Source: Caproicibacterium argilliputei (lineage in GTDB: Bacteria; Bacillota; Clostridia; Oscillospirales; Acutalibacteraceae). Taken from it: a DNA stretch of 64,000 bases. This document shows positions 16,721 to 26,186 of this stretch, piece by piece (the first letter of the stretch is position 1; each line of letters starts with the position of its first letter). A model generated the notes under the pieces. The model was not told the origin of the DNA, did not search any database, and saw only the letters and a list, made by a program, of their open reading frames with translations. Where the stretch lies: positions 2,108,001 through 2,172,000 of the forward strand of contig NZ_CP135996.1 of NCBI RefSeq assembly GCF_029211325.2, given 5' to 3'. A program made the translations under genes and the position numbers.

Positions 16721-18844
16721 TTACAGCAGGTGAAAACTCATAATCAGGCCACTGAACACAATGGAAACCATAGACAGCAGCTTAATCAAAATATTGATGG
16801 AGGGGCCGCTGGTATCCTTAAACGGATCACCGACCGTATCGCCCACAACAGCTGCTTTGTGACAGTCGCTGCCTTTTCCGCCGTAATTGCCCGCCTCAAT
16901 GTACTTTTTCGCGTTGTCCCAAGCGCCGCCGGCATTTGCCATCATCACTGCCAGAGTGAAACCGGATGCAGTTGCACCCGCCAGCATCCCACACACACCG
17001 TTTACGCCCAGCAGCAGTCCGACCACAATCGGCACAATAACCGCCATCAGCGCCGGTGCAATCATCTGCTTCTGTGCGGCGCGCGTGCACAAATCCACAC
17101 AGGTTTCGTAATCCGGCTCTGCCTTCCCCTCTAGCAGACCTTTAATCTCCCGGAATTGACGGCGAACTTCCAGTACAATACTTTGCGCCGACTTGCCGAC
17201 CGCCGCCATGGTCAGCGCTGCAAACATAAACGGCAGCGCCGCACCCACAAACAGTCCAACCAAAACCGCCGGACTGGTGATATTCAGATTGAATGCAAAA
17301 TGCGGGTCGCGCACTTTAACTTCGCTGATGTATGAAGCAATCAGCGCCAATGCGGTCAAGGCGGCGGAACCAATGGCAAAGCCTTTACCAGTGGCTGCCG
17401 TTGTGTTGCCCAGACTGTCCAACGCATCCGTGCGCTCCCGCACAGATGCGTCCAACCCCGCCATTTCTGCAATGCCGCCGGCGTTATCTGCAACCGGTCC
17501 ATACGCATCCGTTGCAAGGGTAATACCCAATGTTGAAAGCATACCGACTGCGGAAAGCCCAATTCCGTACAGGCCATTGTCATAAGCCTGTGCACCGCCG
17601 GAGGCAAAGTAGCTAACTAAAATGGAAATACCCACAATGACAACGGGTGCAGCCGTGGACTTCATGCCAAGACTCATGCCGTTGATAATGATGGTCGCTG
17701 CTCCCGTTTGGCTGGATTCTGCCAGCTTTTTCAGCGGGTTGTAGGTGTCGCTGGTAAAATATTCTGTAAAAATGCCAATTAAAATACCGGCAACCAAACC
17801 GGAAAGGATAGCGGCGTAAAGCCCGATATGATCGCTGCCCAGCCCGAACCAAATAAGAGGGAACGCGGTCACCGCAATAATGACCGCACTAATCCATGTG
17901 CCGCGGCGAAGCGCTGTCAGTAGGTTTTTCTGCGATGCGCCCTCTTCCGTATGTACAAAGAAACTGCCAATGATAGAAGCCAGAATGCCAATGGCAGCCA
18001 TCGCCATCGGGATGAAAACTCCCTTAAAGCCGTATCCCGCAGCAACGGCAAGCGCAGCTGTGGAAATGATGGAACCCACATACGACTCATACAGATCCGC
18101 ACCCATGCCGGCCACGTCACCGACGTTGTCACCAACATTGTCTGCAATGACCGCCGGATTGCGCGGGTCATCTTCCGGAATACCAACTTCTACTTTGCCG
18201 ACCAGGTCTGCACCAACATCCGCAGCTTTAGTGAAAATGCCGCCGCCGACACGCGCAAACAGCGCCATGCTGGAAGCACCCATGCCAAAGGTCAGCATCG
18301 CGCTGGTAATGGCCTGCACCTGCGCTGACTCCAAAGCCGCTGCGCTGACATTTGCAGACAAACCCAAGTTAGCCGGGTTGGCGTAAAACCACTTCAGGAA
18401 GAAAAACCAGAAAGAAATGTCCAAAAGTCCCAAACCGACAACGACAAATCCCATGACGCCGCCAGCCGAAAAAGCAACCCGCAGCCCGGCATTCAGGCTC
18501 TTGCCGGCGGCATTTGCCGTGCGTGCGTTGGCCGAGGTCGCAATGCGCATCCCGATGAATCCGGAAAGTCCGGAAAAAAAGCCGCCTGTCACAAACGCAA
18601 ACGGTACAAAATAGGTCAGGAACCCGCATCCCGCCATGATGAACAGAACCACAAACATGACCGCGAAGAAGATGGCAACACCGGTGTATTGGCGCTTTAG
18701 ATAAGCATTGGCGCCGCGGCGAACCGCCTGGGAAATCTGCTGCATCTTTTCCGTGCCTTCTTCAGCTTTCCGCACCTGTTGGGTCAAATACACAGCGAAC
18801 AACAGTGCAATCACAGAACCCACCGGTGCTAAAAACGTGAGCAT
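16721..18844 (-). CDS. hppA: Ion-translocating membrane pyrophosphatase
   Basis: The 707-residue protein has about 16 membrane segments and the substrate-binding motifs DVGADLVGKVE, DNVGDNVGDVAG and GDTVGDPFKDT. The motif GNTTAATGKG has Ala where potassium-independent enzymes have Lys, which places it in the potassium-dependent class. It couples pyrophosphate hydrolysis to pumping of protons or sodium across the cytoplasmic membrane. Which ion is pumped cannot be decided by eye. AGGGAGGT selects the ATG at 18844 over the one at 18877. It is a single-gene unit with its own promoter. Confidence 0.95.
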   Translation of the reverse strand: MLTFLAPVGSVIALLFAVYLTQQVRKAEEGTEKMQQISQAVRRGANAYLKRQYTGVAIFFAVMFVVLFIMAGCGFLTYFVPFAFVTGGFFSGLSGFIGMRIATSANARTANAAGKSLNAGLRVAFSAGGVMGFVVVGLGLLDISFWFFFLKWFYANPANLGLSANVSAAALESAQVQAITSAMLTFGMGASSMALFARVGGGIFTKAADVGADLVGKVEVGIPEDDPRNPAVIADNVGDNVGDVAGMGADLYESYVGSIISTAALAVAAGYGFKGVFIPMAMAAIGILASIIGSFFVHTEEGASQKNLLTALRRGTWISAVIIAVTAFPLIWFGLGSDHIGLYAAILSGLVAGILIGIFTEYFTSDTYNPLKKLAESSQTGAATIIINGMSLGMKSTAAPVVIVGISILVSYFASGGAQAYDNGLYGIGLSAVGMLSTLGITLATDAYGPVADNAGGIAEMAGLDASVRERTDALDSLGNTTAATGKGFAIGSAALTALALIASYISEVKVRDPHFAFNLNITSPAVLVGLFVGAALPFMFAALTMAAVGKSAQSIVLEVRRQFREIKGLLEGKAEPDYETCVDLCTRAAQKQMIAPALMAVIVPIVVGLLLGVNGVCGMLAGATASGFTLAVMMANAGGAWDNAKKYIEAGNYGGKGSDCHKAAVVGDTVGDPFKDTSGPSINILIKLLSMVSIVFSGLIMSFHLL

Positions 18845-18898
18845 ATAAGGACCTCCCTGCTTCTCAATTTGCTGCACTTTCCTGCAGCTTCTTCTCTT

Positions 18899-18927
18899 AG
18901 TATAATAATTTATTCACAAAAAGTAAA
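18899..18927 (-). promoter_or_regulatory. Sigma-A promoter for hppA
   Basis: On the minus strand TTTACT, a 17-bp spacer and TATACT precede the gene by about 55 bp. Confidence 0.65.
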
Positions 18928-18995
18928 TAGTTTATTGAAAACTTTTATTCGTTCATACAATTTTTGACTTTTTCTGCAACGTCGCAGGTCCACAC

Positions 18996-19024
18996 TTGCA
19001 ACCTGCACGGAAATTCGCTATACT
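18996..19024 (+). promoter_or_regulatory. Sigma-A promoter for the DUF4250 gene
   Basis: TTGCAA, a 17-bp spacer and TATACT lie 27 bp before the ATG. Confidence 0.7.
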
Positions 19025-19050
19025 TTTTTAGAAGAAAGGAAGTCGAACCC

Positions 19051-19227
19051 ATGCATTTGCCAAATGACCCTGCCATTTTACTCAGTTTTATCAACACCCG
19101 CTTGCGTGATGAGTTTGCAGATCTTGATGAGCTTTGCCGCACACTGGAGATTAACCAAGCCACCCTGCAGAAGAAGCTTTCTTCCATTGATTATGCATAT
19201 AATGCAGAGATAAACCAATTCGTATAG
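19051..19227 (+). CDS. DUF4250 domain protein
   Basis: This 58-residue protein matches the whole DUF4250 family, with LPNDPAILLSFINTRLRD at the start and SIDYAYNAEINQFV at the end. The family consists of small cytoplasmic proteins of clostridia and enterobacteria with no known function; the predicted helices resemble a winged-helix fragment. AAAGGAAG eight bases before the ATG fixes the start. It has its own promoter and its stop codon is part of a perfect palindrome. Confidence 0.85.
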   Translation: MHLPNDPAILLSFINTRLRDEFADLDELCRTLEINQATLQKKLSSIDYAYNAEINQFV

Positions 19228-19240
19228 GAGTCACTCCTAT
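19224..19240. promoter_or_regulatory. Perfect 17-bp palindrome upstream of the coiled-coil gene
   Basis: ATAGGAGT-C-ACTCCTAT overlaps the stop codon of the DUF4250 gene and ends 4 bp before the -35 box of the next promoter. It has the size and place of a repressor or activator site; it lacks the T run of a terminator. Confidence 0.5.
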
Positions 19241-19244
19241 CTGC

Positions 19245-19273
19245 TTGACACTTCCACACTCTCATGCTATGCT
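19245..19273 (+). promoter_or_regulatory. Sigma-A promoter for the coiled-coil gene
   Basis: A consensus TTGACA, a 17-bp spacer and TATGCT lie 28 bp upstream of the ATG. AAAGGAG follows. Confidence 0.8.
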
Positions 19274-19300
19274 TACACAGGGGAAAGGAGAACCGGACAA

Positions 19301-19768
19301 ATGACAAACGAGGAACTTCTGCAAAGCCTTTCCGGAATGATTGATCAGAAATTGAGTCCGGTCAACCAACATCTGGAAGCGATTGATCAGCATTTGTACA
19401 AAATGGACATCCGCCTGGACAACGTTGAAACCCGACTGGATGGTGTAGACGCACGTCTGGACAGCATGGACACGCGTCTAAGCAGCGTCGAAACCCACTT
19501 GGAAAGTGTAGATGCACGTCTGGACAGCATGGACACGCGTCTAAGCAGCGTCGAAACCCACTTGGAAAGTGTAGATGTGCGTCTGGACGGCATCGATACC
19601 CGTTTGGATGGTGTAGATGTGCGTCTGGGAACTGTTGAACAGCAGCTAGATGAGATACGGGAAGACGGAAAAGTCACCCGTGCGGGTGTGGAGCAGCTTG
19701 CTGCGTGGGCCAACGACCCCCGCCAGCATCCCCGTCTGGACGACTGGGAAATGCGGCAGGCAAACTAA
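19301..19768 (+). CDS. Heptad-repeat coiled-coil protein
   Basis: The 155-residue protein is almost entirely a regular coiled coil. From residue 20 to about 115 the heptads follow the pattern V/M-D/E-x-R-L-D-S (VETRLDGVDARLDSMDTRLS and onward), then a short tail WANDPRQHPRLDDWEMRQ. There is no signal peptide or membrane segment, so a soluble oligomer in the cytoplasm is likely. Similar proteins are annotated as hypothetical or DUF1640-like; no function can be assigned. The start is fixed by AAAGGAG and a consensus promoter. The DNA holds a 63-bp tandem duplication, so the length of the rod may vary among strains. Confidence 0.8.
   Translation: MTNEELLQSLSGMIDQKLSPVNQHLEAIDQHLYKMDIRLDNVETRLDGVDARLDSMDTRLSSVETHLESVDARLDSMDTRLSSVETHLESVDVRLDGIDTRLDGVDVRLGTVEQQLDEIREDGKVTRAGVEQLAAWANDPRQHPRLDDWEMRQAN
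19444..19569 (+). repeat. 63-bp tandem duplication in the coiled-coil gene
   Basis: Positions 19444-19506 and 19507-19569 are nearly identical copies, each encoding three heptads. A third, diverged unit follows. Confidence 0.9.
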
Positions 19769-19776
19769 AAACAAAC

Positions 19777-19816
19777 AAAAAACGGCGCCCCCTTTTAAAC
19801 GGGGCGCCGTTTTGTT
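19777..19816. terminator. Bidirectional intrinsic terminator
   Basis: AAAACGGCGCCCC and GGGGCGCCGTTTT pair around TTTTAAAC. It serves the coiled-coil gene and the leftward gene that ends at 19827. Confidence 0.85.
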
Positions 19817-19826
19817 GATCGTTCGC

Positions 19827-20234
19827 TTATTTTTCAGAAAAGAGCGTCTGTTCTGCCAGCTTACAGGCATCTTCAATGCAGCCGTCACAGCTGCGCAGCA
19901 CATTTCCGGTGCCGATTCCTTTCAGCTGTTCGCACACAGCTGTTCCGTTTTTTTGGACAAAGCCCTCCATAATTGCCTTAGAAAGCTGATAAGTGACGCC
20001 CTTTGTGCGCTGTTGCAGACCGCCGCTGTTCGCCAAACCTGCCAGCAGCACCGCACCGCTGACAGCTCCGCATACAGACTGCATCCCGCCCATTCCTGCG
20101 CCGAAGCCTTCCGCCATGCGGAACATCTGATCTTCGGAATTGTGCACCAAATCCCCGTACGTACAGGCAACGGCCTGTGCGCAGTTATACCCCTTGTGAT
20201 GGCGCTCCAGCGCCTGCTGAACCCGACTCTCCAT
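19827..20234 (-). CDS. C_GCAxxG_C_C family redox-type protein
   Basis: The 135-residue protein carries the Cys pattern of the C_GCAxxG_C_C family: YNCAQAV near residue 18, GGMQSVCGAVSGAV near 60, and CDGCIEDA near the C-terminus. Members are small cytoplasmic proteins thought to bind metal or take part in redox reactions, but no reaction is established. I start it at 20234, where GGGG lies ten bases upstream; this places its first 17 codons within the end of ftsH. The overlap suggests co-transcription with ftsH. A start 9 bases earlier is also possible. Confidence 0.85.
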   Translation of the reverse strand: MESRVQQALERHHKGYNCAQAVACTYGDLVHNSEDQMFRMAEGFGAGMGGMQSVCGAVSGAVLLAGLANSGGLQQRTKGVTYQLSKAIMEGFVQKNGTAVCEQLKGIGTGNVLRSCDGCIEDACKLAEQTLFSEK

Positions 20235-22212
20235 GTTCCGCATTCCCCTTTCCGCTACCTGCAGCCGCATCGTCGGCGGGCTGCTCTGCTTCTAATGCTG
20301 GTTTCCGGTTGAGAATCTCCATGAATTCGTCGCCGGTGATTGTTTCTCTATCCAGTAAATAATGGGATATCTCATGCAGCTTCGCCATGTTTTGCTGCAA
20401 CACAGCAAGGGCTTTCCCGTGCTGCTCCTGAATAATCTGCCGCACCTCATCGTCGATTCGCGCGGCAGTATCCGGCGAACAGGTCAGCGAAGTGTCGCCG
20501 CCGAGATACTGATTCTGCACGGTTTCCATGGCAACCATGCCAAAGTGGCTGCTCATGCCGAAGCGTGTCACCATGGCACGGGCAATTTTGGTGGCTTTCT
20601 CAATATCGTTGCTTGCGCCGCTGGTAAAGTCGCCGAAAATCAATTCCTCCGCAGCGCGGCCGCCGCAAAGCGTTTCAATTTTGCCAAGGCAATCCGTTCT
20701 GCTCATCAGGGACTTTTCGTCCTCATCCACCTGCATGGTATAGCCCAGCGCGCCGCTGGTGCGGGGAATAATTGTAATCTTCGTAACCGGTGCGGAGCCT
20801 TTCTGCATAGCTGCAACCAGTGCGTGGCCGGTTTCATGATAGGCAATGATTTCCTTTTCTTTGGGCGGAATCACCGCGCCCTTGCGCTGATAACCGGCGA
20901 TGACCGTTTCCACGCTTTCTTCCATATCTTCCTGCGTGACCGACCTGCGCCCGCACTTCACGGCACGCAATGCCGCTTCGTTCATGATATTGGCAAGTTC
21001 CGCGCCAGAAGCACCGGCGGTTGCGCGCGCGACTGCGTGATAATCCACATCCGGCCCGATTTTAATATCCTTCGCGTGTACTTTCAGAATCGCCTCGCGA
21101 CCCTTGAGGTCAGGCAGATCCACCGGAATACGCCGGTCAAAACGACCCGGCCGCAGCAGTGCCTTATCCAGACTGTCCGGCCGGTTGGTGGCTGCCAGAA
21201 TGACCACGCCTTTGCGTCCGTCAAAGCCGTCCATCTCTGTCAGCAGCTGATTCAGCGTCTGCTCGCGCTCGTCATTGGAATTGATGCTGGTATCACGCGC
21301 TTTGCCAATGGTGTCAATCTCATCGATAAACACAATACAGGGCGCTTTTTCCTGTGCCTGCTTAAACAGGTCGCGCACCTTCGCCGCGCCCATGCCGACA
21401 AACATCTCCACAAACTCCGAACCGGAAATCGAGAAAAACGGCACGTGCGCTTCTCCGGCAACCGCCTGCGCCAGCAGAGTTTTGCCGGTGCCGGGCGGCC
21501 CCACCAGCAAAGCACCCTTCGGCAGGGTTGCACCGATGTCCGCATATTTCTGCGGATTGTGCAGGAAGTCAACAATTTCCACCAAGGCTTCTTTTGCCTC
21601 ATCCTCACCGGCAACATCGTGAAACGTTTTTCCGGTCTGCGCTTCCACATAGATTTTGGCATTACTCTTGCCAAAGGACATTGGGCCTGTTCCGCCCATC
21701 TTTTTCTGCATCATGTGCAGCAGCAGCCAACCTGCCAAAAACGTCAGACCAATCGGCAGAATCAAACCGACAAAAATGTTGAGCAACGGTGAAGTCTGCT
21801 GGGGAATATCCGCTGTAAACTGAATATTCCCCTTTGCAAGCAGACGTTCCGTCAGCTTTTCGTCCGGCATCACACCGGTCACATAGGTATTGTCTGCATT
21901 GGGGTTCGACGGCTGCTGGACTGCCTTCTGCAGTTGGTCTTCCAGCGAAGAAGAAGCAGAGGAGGAAGCCTTGGAATTGACCACCGGCACTTTGCCCTTC
22001 GCCACAAAGGTAATCTTCAGGTTCTGCCGGTCAATGTTCACTTTACTGACCTGCCCGTTATCTACCATTTTCAGGAACGTGGCATAGTCCACACTTGTGG
22101 TGCGTGTCTGTGTAAAGGACGGGAACACAACCATGTTCAGCAGGGCAATCAGGACGATTGTCACTGCATAGAAAATAATCATTTGTTTTTTGGGATTTTT
22201 TTGCTCTTTCAT
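20185..22212 (-). CDS. ftsH: ATP-dependent zinc metalloprotease FtsH
   Basis: The 675-residue protein has two N-terminal membrane segments (about residues 9-28 and 125-145, flanking an external domain with a Ser-rich linker). An AAA module follows with Walker A GPPGTGKT and Walker B IVFIDEID, then the second region of homology, then a zinc site HETGH (near residue 420). It forms membrane-bound hexamers that degrade misassembled membrane proteins and some regulators. All expected motifs are intact. The start has GGAAAGG upstream. The neighbouring small gene overlaps its 3' end. Confidence 0.96.
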   Translation of the reverse strand: MKEQKNPKKQMIIFYAVTIVLIALLNMVVFPSFTQTRTTSVDYATFLKMVDNGQVSKVNIDRQNLKITFVAKGKVPVVNSKASSSASSSLEDQLQKAVQQPSNPNADNTYVTGVMPDEKLTERLLAKGNIQFTADIPQQTSPLLNIFVGLILPIGLTFLAGWLLLHMMQKKMGGTGPMSFGKSNAKIYVEAQTGKTFHDVAGEDEAKEALVEIVDFLHNPQKYADIGATLPKGALLVGPPGTGKTLLAQAVAGEAHVPFFSISGSEFVEMFVGMGAAKVRDLFKQAQEKAPCIVFIDEIDTIGKARDTSINSNDEREQTLNQLLTEMDGFDGRKGVVILAATNRPDSLDKALLRPGRFDRRIPVDLPDLKGREAILKVHAKDIKIGPDVDYHAVARATAGASGAELANIMNEAALRAVKCGRRSVTQEDMEESVETVIAGYQRKGAVIPPKEKEIIAYHETGHALVAAMQKGSAPVTKITIIPRTSGALGYTMQVDEDEKSLMSRTDCLGKIETLCGGRAAEELIFGDFTSGASNDIEKATKIARAMVTRFGMSSHFGMVAMETVQNQYLGGDTSLTCSPDTAARIDDEVRQIIQEQHGKALAVLQQNMAKLHEISHYLLDRETITGDEFMEILNRKPALEAEQPADDAAAGSGKGNAEHGESGSAGAGAPSQGV

Positions 22213-22361
22213 TTTGTTTCCTTTCCCGCGGTGGCTGAAGCAGCACGCAAGTGGAGAACGGCGTTATTTTTTCTTTGTAATCATCATACCACATTTTACG
22301 CCAGATTACTATGAAATCTAAATGAATAAATCTTTGCGCCAATGTGTCAATGCTTTGCAGA

Positions 22362-22404
22362 CAGAAAAAGCACCTGAACAAGGGTGTTCAGGTGCTTTTT
22401 CTGC
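22362..22404. terminator. Bidirectional intrinsic terminator with perfect 19-bp arms
   Basis: CAGAAAAAGCACCTGAACA and its exact reverse complement flank a 4-base loop, so T runs occur on both strands. It ends the leftward broken secreted-protein gene. Confidence 0.85.
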
Positions 22405-22425
22405 AGAAATTCAGGTAAAAAATCC

Positions 22426-23243
22426 CTAGTGCTGTGCTCTGGAAACCGCTTGAAATGCAGGGTCACTCATATCGGAGAGGATGTGCATCACCGGCTCCAA
22501 ATCAATCTTTTTCTCTTTACCCGCTTTCAGCAGTTTGTTCTGCTGCTCTACCCAACTCAGTACGATTTTTTGGTTGGTATACATCCCCACACCCCAAGAC
22601 AGCGCTGCTTCCGTCAGATTTTCTTCGTCCGTAAGTTCTGTTTCCGCATCTTTCACGCTGCTGTCATAGGATGCGGTACTGCGGAATTTAAAAATGGAGT
22701 AGTAGTAGCTTTCGTAGGTATCCAGTGACAAATCTTGCAGGTGATACTGGTTTTGCAGCAGCTTCAAATATCTGCCGCACTTACTTTTCAGGTTTTCCAG
22801 CGCAATCGTACTATCCTGGAAAGTATAAGACGCTTTATAAAGCTTACCGTTAATCTTCAGCTGCCACTTCACCGTAAGCGGATTCAGATTCCCGTAGTTT
22901 TTCACCCAGACCGTCTGCGGAACATCTTCCGCACAGGCATAAATTTCAATTGGTTTTGTTGTGTAAATTGCTGCATTTTGCTCATTGGAAAGCTGCGGTC
23001 CCCAACCATGATTGCATAACTGGTTTTGCCGTAACAATCCCCGGCATACGGCTTCATATCCGTCACTAATTTTAAATTTGCGGGAGTTTTTGAGGATGCA
23101 GCAGAAGAGGCCAAAGAGGCAGTCTTTTCCCCGCCTGTTGGAGCAGCCTGCACACTGCGTCCGGCTGTACAAAAAACAACCGCTGATACAACCCCAACTG
23201 TTAATACGCAAGCCGCCAACCGAACTTTTACAGATTGTCTCAT
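22426..23243 (-). pseudogene. Secreted protein gene broken by a frameshift
   Basis: The first 80 or so codons (start 23243, with GAAGGGAG upstream) encode a signal peptide MRQSVKVRLAACVLTVGVVS with cleavage after VQAA, then SYAIMVGD. The frame then ends early. The rest, from about GPQLSNEQNAAIYTTKPIEI to the stop at 22426, is in another frame and reads as a well-formed secreted domain with LTVKWQLKINGKLYKASYTF. Adding one G to the GGGG run at 23000-23003 restores one continuous protein of about 272 residues (IMVGGPQLSNEQ). It may be a true mutation, phase variation at a homopolymer, or a sequencing error. I do not recognise the family. Confidence 0.7.
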
Positions 23244-23269
23244 AAATAAAAGTCTCCCTTCAGAATCCA

Positions 23270-23706
23270 TCATGAGAGTATGCCGTAAATATCGTTCCCG
23301 TGCTGCCAACCATTGCTACTATCGCGTGAAACCCAACTACAATAGAAAGATGAATGTTGTGCCACTTTAAAATCATAATATCTTACACCATCATTAGGAT
23401 TTGTGTACATGGTGTTGTTTCTTGCTACAACATAGGCAAGATGATGATCATGGTTGTTGTCACTCCTACTTTTTCCGATTACAGATCCACCTCTCGTGTA
23501 GAGTTGATTTGTCCATTCTGTAAAATGACTTGCTACATTCATACCACTATGCCATCTGTCTCCAAAATGAGCTTTAAACTATAGCCTCAGCCCCCACAAC
23601 TTTCTTGCTCATCTGTCTTTTCAGGATGTGCTGGTTGCACAAGTAGTGTACTTATGCAAAGCACACTTGTCAAGCACACAGTTGCAATTGATTTAATTCT
23701 TTTCAT
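23270..23706 (-). pseudogene. Decayed secreted peptide or bacteriocin-like gene
   Basis: An ATG at 23706 (AGGA ten bases before it) opens a signal peptide MKRIKSIATVCLTSVLCIST and stops at a TGA at 23587 after 39 residues. In a different frame, from 23578 to 23270, a secreted-looking domain follows: FKAHFGDRWHSGMNVASHF and later NHDHHLAYVVARNN, ending in HSSFYCSWVSRDS. No single base change joins the two frames without a stop, so at least two lesions are present. The short aromatic- and His-rich domain faintly recalls lactococcin 972-type bacteriocins, but no immunity or transport genes are next to it. It shares strand with the neighbouring broken secreted gene. Confidence 0.5.
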
Positions 23707-23746
23707 AAGTTTAATTTCCTGTTATGTTTTATATTTTTCCATAATT

Positions 23747-23775
23747 ATAATACAATTTATTTAAAATTTTGTAAA
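23747..23775 (-). promoter_or_regulatory. Sigma-A promoter ahead of the decayed secreted gene
   Basis: On the minus strand TTTACA, a 17-bp spacer and TATTAT lie about 40 bp upstream of the ATG at 23706. The promoter seems intact although the gene is not. Confidence 0.6.
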
Positions 23776-23831
23776 CGACTAGTCTCGTTGAATTTCTATC
23801 TTAGTTCTCTTAATCCCCTGTACAGAAACAC

Positions 23832-23868
23832 AAAAAACTGCCGCAGTGCAAGCACCACGGCAGTTTGA
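23832..23868 (-). terminator. Intrinsic terminator after glnN
   Basis: AAACTGCCG and CGGCAGTTT with an inner GTGC/GCAC stem; on the minus strand it runs into TTTTTTGTG. Confidence 0.8.
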
Positions 23869-23882
23869 AAAGGCATTTTCTT

Positions 23883-25973
23883 TTACAGAACACTGAACAG
23901 CAGGTCACCATAGGTCGGGTACGGCCAGTAGGATTTGCCGACAATCTGCTCAATTTCATCCGCAACTTTGCGGGTTTTCTCCATCTGCGCAAACAGGGTA
24001 TTGCGGGAATACTGCGCCTGCTCCTGAACAGACCCTTTGCCCTCGCCGTCAATCGCTTTCTGCAGGACTTTGACTTCCTTGTAAAGTGCATCGCTCAGTT
24101 TAGACAGCTCTTTCAAAGTATCCTTTTCAAATGCAGAGGTAACCTCCGCACACGCAGCCGCCTTAGTGACCACTTCCTCACTCAGGTCTTTCATGTATTT
24201 GCCTGCAGACGGAAGAATATCTTTATAAACCATATCTACCATCGTCAGTGCTTCAATGTGCAGCTGCTTGGTGTAATTCTCCAGCTGAATATCGCAGCGA
24301 GAGTACACTTCGTCTTTAGCCAGCACGCCATGGTGCTCAAACAGCTTCACATTTTCCGGCAGCGTGTAGTACGGCAGTGCATCCGCAGTAGACGCCAGAT
24401 TCAGCAGGCCGCGCTTTTTCGCTTCTTTCACCCACTCGTCGGTATAGCCGTCGCCGTTAAAGACAATGCGCTTGTGCGCATGATATGCGTCATGCACAAT
24501 GGTGTTCAGTTCTTTGGTAAAGTCCTTCGCTTTTTCCAGACGGTCGGCATATTTCTCCAGCACGTCTGCCACAATGGTGTTTAGCATCATGTTCGGACAG
24601 GCAATCGAAACGGTGGAGCCGAGCATCCGAAACTCAAATTTGTTGCCGGTAAAGGCAAACGGCGAGGTTCGGTTGCGGTCTGTGGCATCTTTCGGCAGGG
24701 GCGGCAGCTCATCCACGCCGATGGTCAGCACTTCTTTGTCTTTCTGCGCATAGTGCTTACCCTGCTCAATGGAATCCAGAATCGCGGTCAGCTCATCGCC
24801 AAGGAAGATGGAAATAATCGCAGGCGGTGCTTCGTTTGCTCCCAAACGGTGGTCGTTCCCCGCGCTGGCAACAGACAGGCGCAGCAAGTCCTGATGCTCG
24901 TCAACCGCTTCAATAACGGCAACCAGGAACAGCAGGAACTGCGCGTTTTCCCGCGGAGAGTCGCCGGGATCCAGCAGGTTAACGCCGTCGTCAGTGGCAA
25001 TAGACCAGTTGTTATGCTTGCCGGAGCCGTTGACCCCGTCAAAGGGCTTTTCGTGCAGCAGGCAGGCAAGGCCGTGCTTGGCAGCAACCTTTTTCATGAT
25101 TTCCATGGTCAGCTGGTTGTGGTCGGCGGCGATGTTGGTGCCGGTAAAAATCGGTGCCAGTTCATGCTGCGCAGGCGCCACTTCATTGTGCTCTGTTTTC
25201 GCCAAAATCCCCAGCTTCCAGAGTTCCTCGTCCAAGTCCTTCATAAATGCCTTGACGCGCGGCTTAATCACCCCGAAGTAGTGGTCTTCCATCTCCTGCC
25301 CCTTGGGCGGTTTAGCACCGAACAGCGTCCGACCGGTGTAAACCAGGTCGCGCCGTTTGAGGTACAGGTCACGGTCAATCAGAAAATACTCCTGCTCCGG
25401 GCCAACGGTGGTGTTGACCCGCTGTGCGGTGGTGTTGCCAAACAGGCGCAAAATCCGCAGTGCCTGCTTGTTAATGGCGTTCATAGAGCGCAGCAGCGGC
25501 GTCTTTTTATCCAGTGCCTCACCGCCGTAAGAACAGAACGCGGTGGGAATGCACAAGGTATCGTCCTTAATAAACGCATCGCTGGTGGGGTCCCACGCGG
25601 TGTAGCCGCGGGCTTCAAACGTGGCGCGCAGGCCACCGGACGGGAAGGAACTTGCGTCCGGTTCTCCTTTAATCAGCTCTTTACCGGAAAACTCCATGAT
25701 GACTTTTTCGCTGTCTATCGGATAAATAAAACTGTCATGCTTTTCGGCGGTAATACCTGTCATCGGCTGGAACCAGTGAGTAAAGTGCGTACAGCCGTTT
25801 TCCACTGCCCAGTCTTTCATTGCGTTCGCCACTACATTTGCAACATCCGGAACAAGCGGCTGCCCCTCTTTCCGGGTTTTCATCAGTGCCTTAAAGGTAT
25901 CCTTCGGAAGCCGTGCCTTCATGACTGTTTCATTGAACACCAAGCTGCTGAACAATTCTGGTACTTTACTCAT
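23883..25973 (-). CDS. glnN: Glutamine synthetase type III
   Basis: The 696-residue length and the sequence mark a GSIII enzyme: an N-terminal domain unlike types I and II, then [10 protein letters not shown], the ammonia/glutamate-site stretch [27 protein letters not shown], and the nucleotide-site region [10 protein letters not shown]. It makes glutamine from glutamate, ammonia and ATP, the main ammonium assimilation step, in the cytoplasm as a dodecamer. The ATG is preceded by GGAGGG. The gene stands alone, with a strong promoter and a terminator-like hairpin in its leader, which suggests control by attenuation. There is no PII or ANTAR regulator gene nearby. Confidence 0.95.
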   Translation of the reverse strand: MSKVPELFSSLVFNETVMKARLPKDTFKALMKTRKEGQPLVPDVANVVANAMKDWAVENGCTHFTHWFQPMTGITAEKHDSFIYPIDSEKVIMEFSGKELIKGEPDASSFPSGGLRATFEARGYTAWDPTSDAFIKDDTLCIPTAFCSYGGEALDKKTPLLRSMNAINKQALRILRLFGNTTAQRVNTTVGPEQEYFLIDRDLYLKRRDLVYTGRTLFGAKPPKGQEMEDHYFGVIKPRVKAFMKDLDEELWKLGILAKTEHNEVAPAQHELAPIFTGTNIAADHNQLTMEIMKKVAAKHGLACLLHEKPFDGVNGSGKHNNWSIATDDGVNLLDPGDSPRENAQFLLFLVAVIEAVDEHQDLLRLSVASAGNDHRLGANEAPPAIISIFLGDELTAILDSIEQGKHYAQKDKEVLTIGVDELPPLPKDATDRNRTSPFAFTGNKFEFRMLGSTVSIACPNMMLNTIVADVLEKYADRLEKAKDFTKELNTIVHDAYHAHKRIVFNGDGYTDEWVKEAKKRGLLNLASTADALPYYTLPENVKLFEHHGVLAKDEVYSRCDIQLENYTKQLHIEALTMVDMVYKDILPSAGKYMKDLSEEVVTKAAACAEVTSAFEKDTLKELSKLSDALYKEVKVLQKAIDGEGKGSVQEQAQYSRNTLFAQMEKTRKVADEIEQIVGKSYWPYPTYGDLLFSVL

Positions 25974-26011
25974 GCAATTCCCTCCATGCAGTAATAATCG
26001 GTGTGGATAGA

Positions 26012-26049
26012 CAAAAAGCGCTATAGGGAACTAGCCCCACAGCGCCTTT
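26012..26049 (-). promoter_or_regulatory. Terminator-like hairpin in the glnN leader
   Basis: On the minus strand AAAGGCGCT pairs with AGCGCTTTT, with an inner GGG/CCC stem, and TTTTTG follows. It begins about 15-20 bases after the expected transcription start and ends about 40 bases before the glnN ATG, so it must be passed before glnN is read. It would act as an attenuator; the signal is unknown. Confidence 0.6.
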
Positions 26050-26064
26050 ACTGTCGTTATCGTT

Positions 26065-26093
26065 ATTATATTCTCTCCGGATAGAAAAGTCAA
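26065..26093 (-). promoter_or_regulatory. Strong sigma-A promoter for glnN
   Basis: On the minus strand TTGACT, a 17-bp spacer and the consensus TATAAT. Confidence 0.8.
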
Positions 26094-26186
26094 CGGCAGA
26101 AAAGCGGAGAAGCGCAAAAATCCGCCCGGTTTCTTTCACTTCTTTTGTGCAGCGAGCCAAAAATGCACCGCTTTCCGCCTTTTGAC

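Noticed and set aside
19444..19600. CRISPR-like or integron-type repeat
   Set aside because: The 63-bp copies are adjacent, in frame and encode heptads.
25974..26093. Classical ANTAR two-hairpin site before glnN
   Set aside because: Only one hairpin is visible and its loop does not show the A1/G4 hexamer, so I report just an attenuator.
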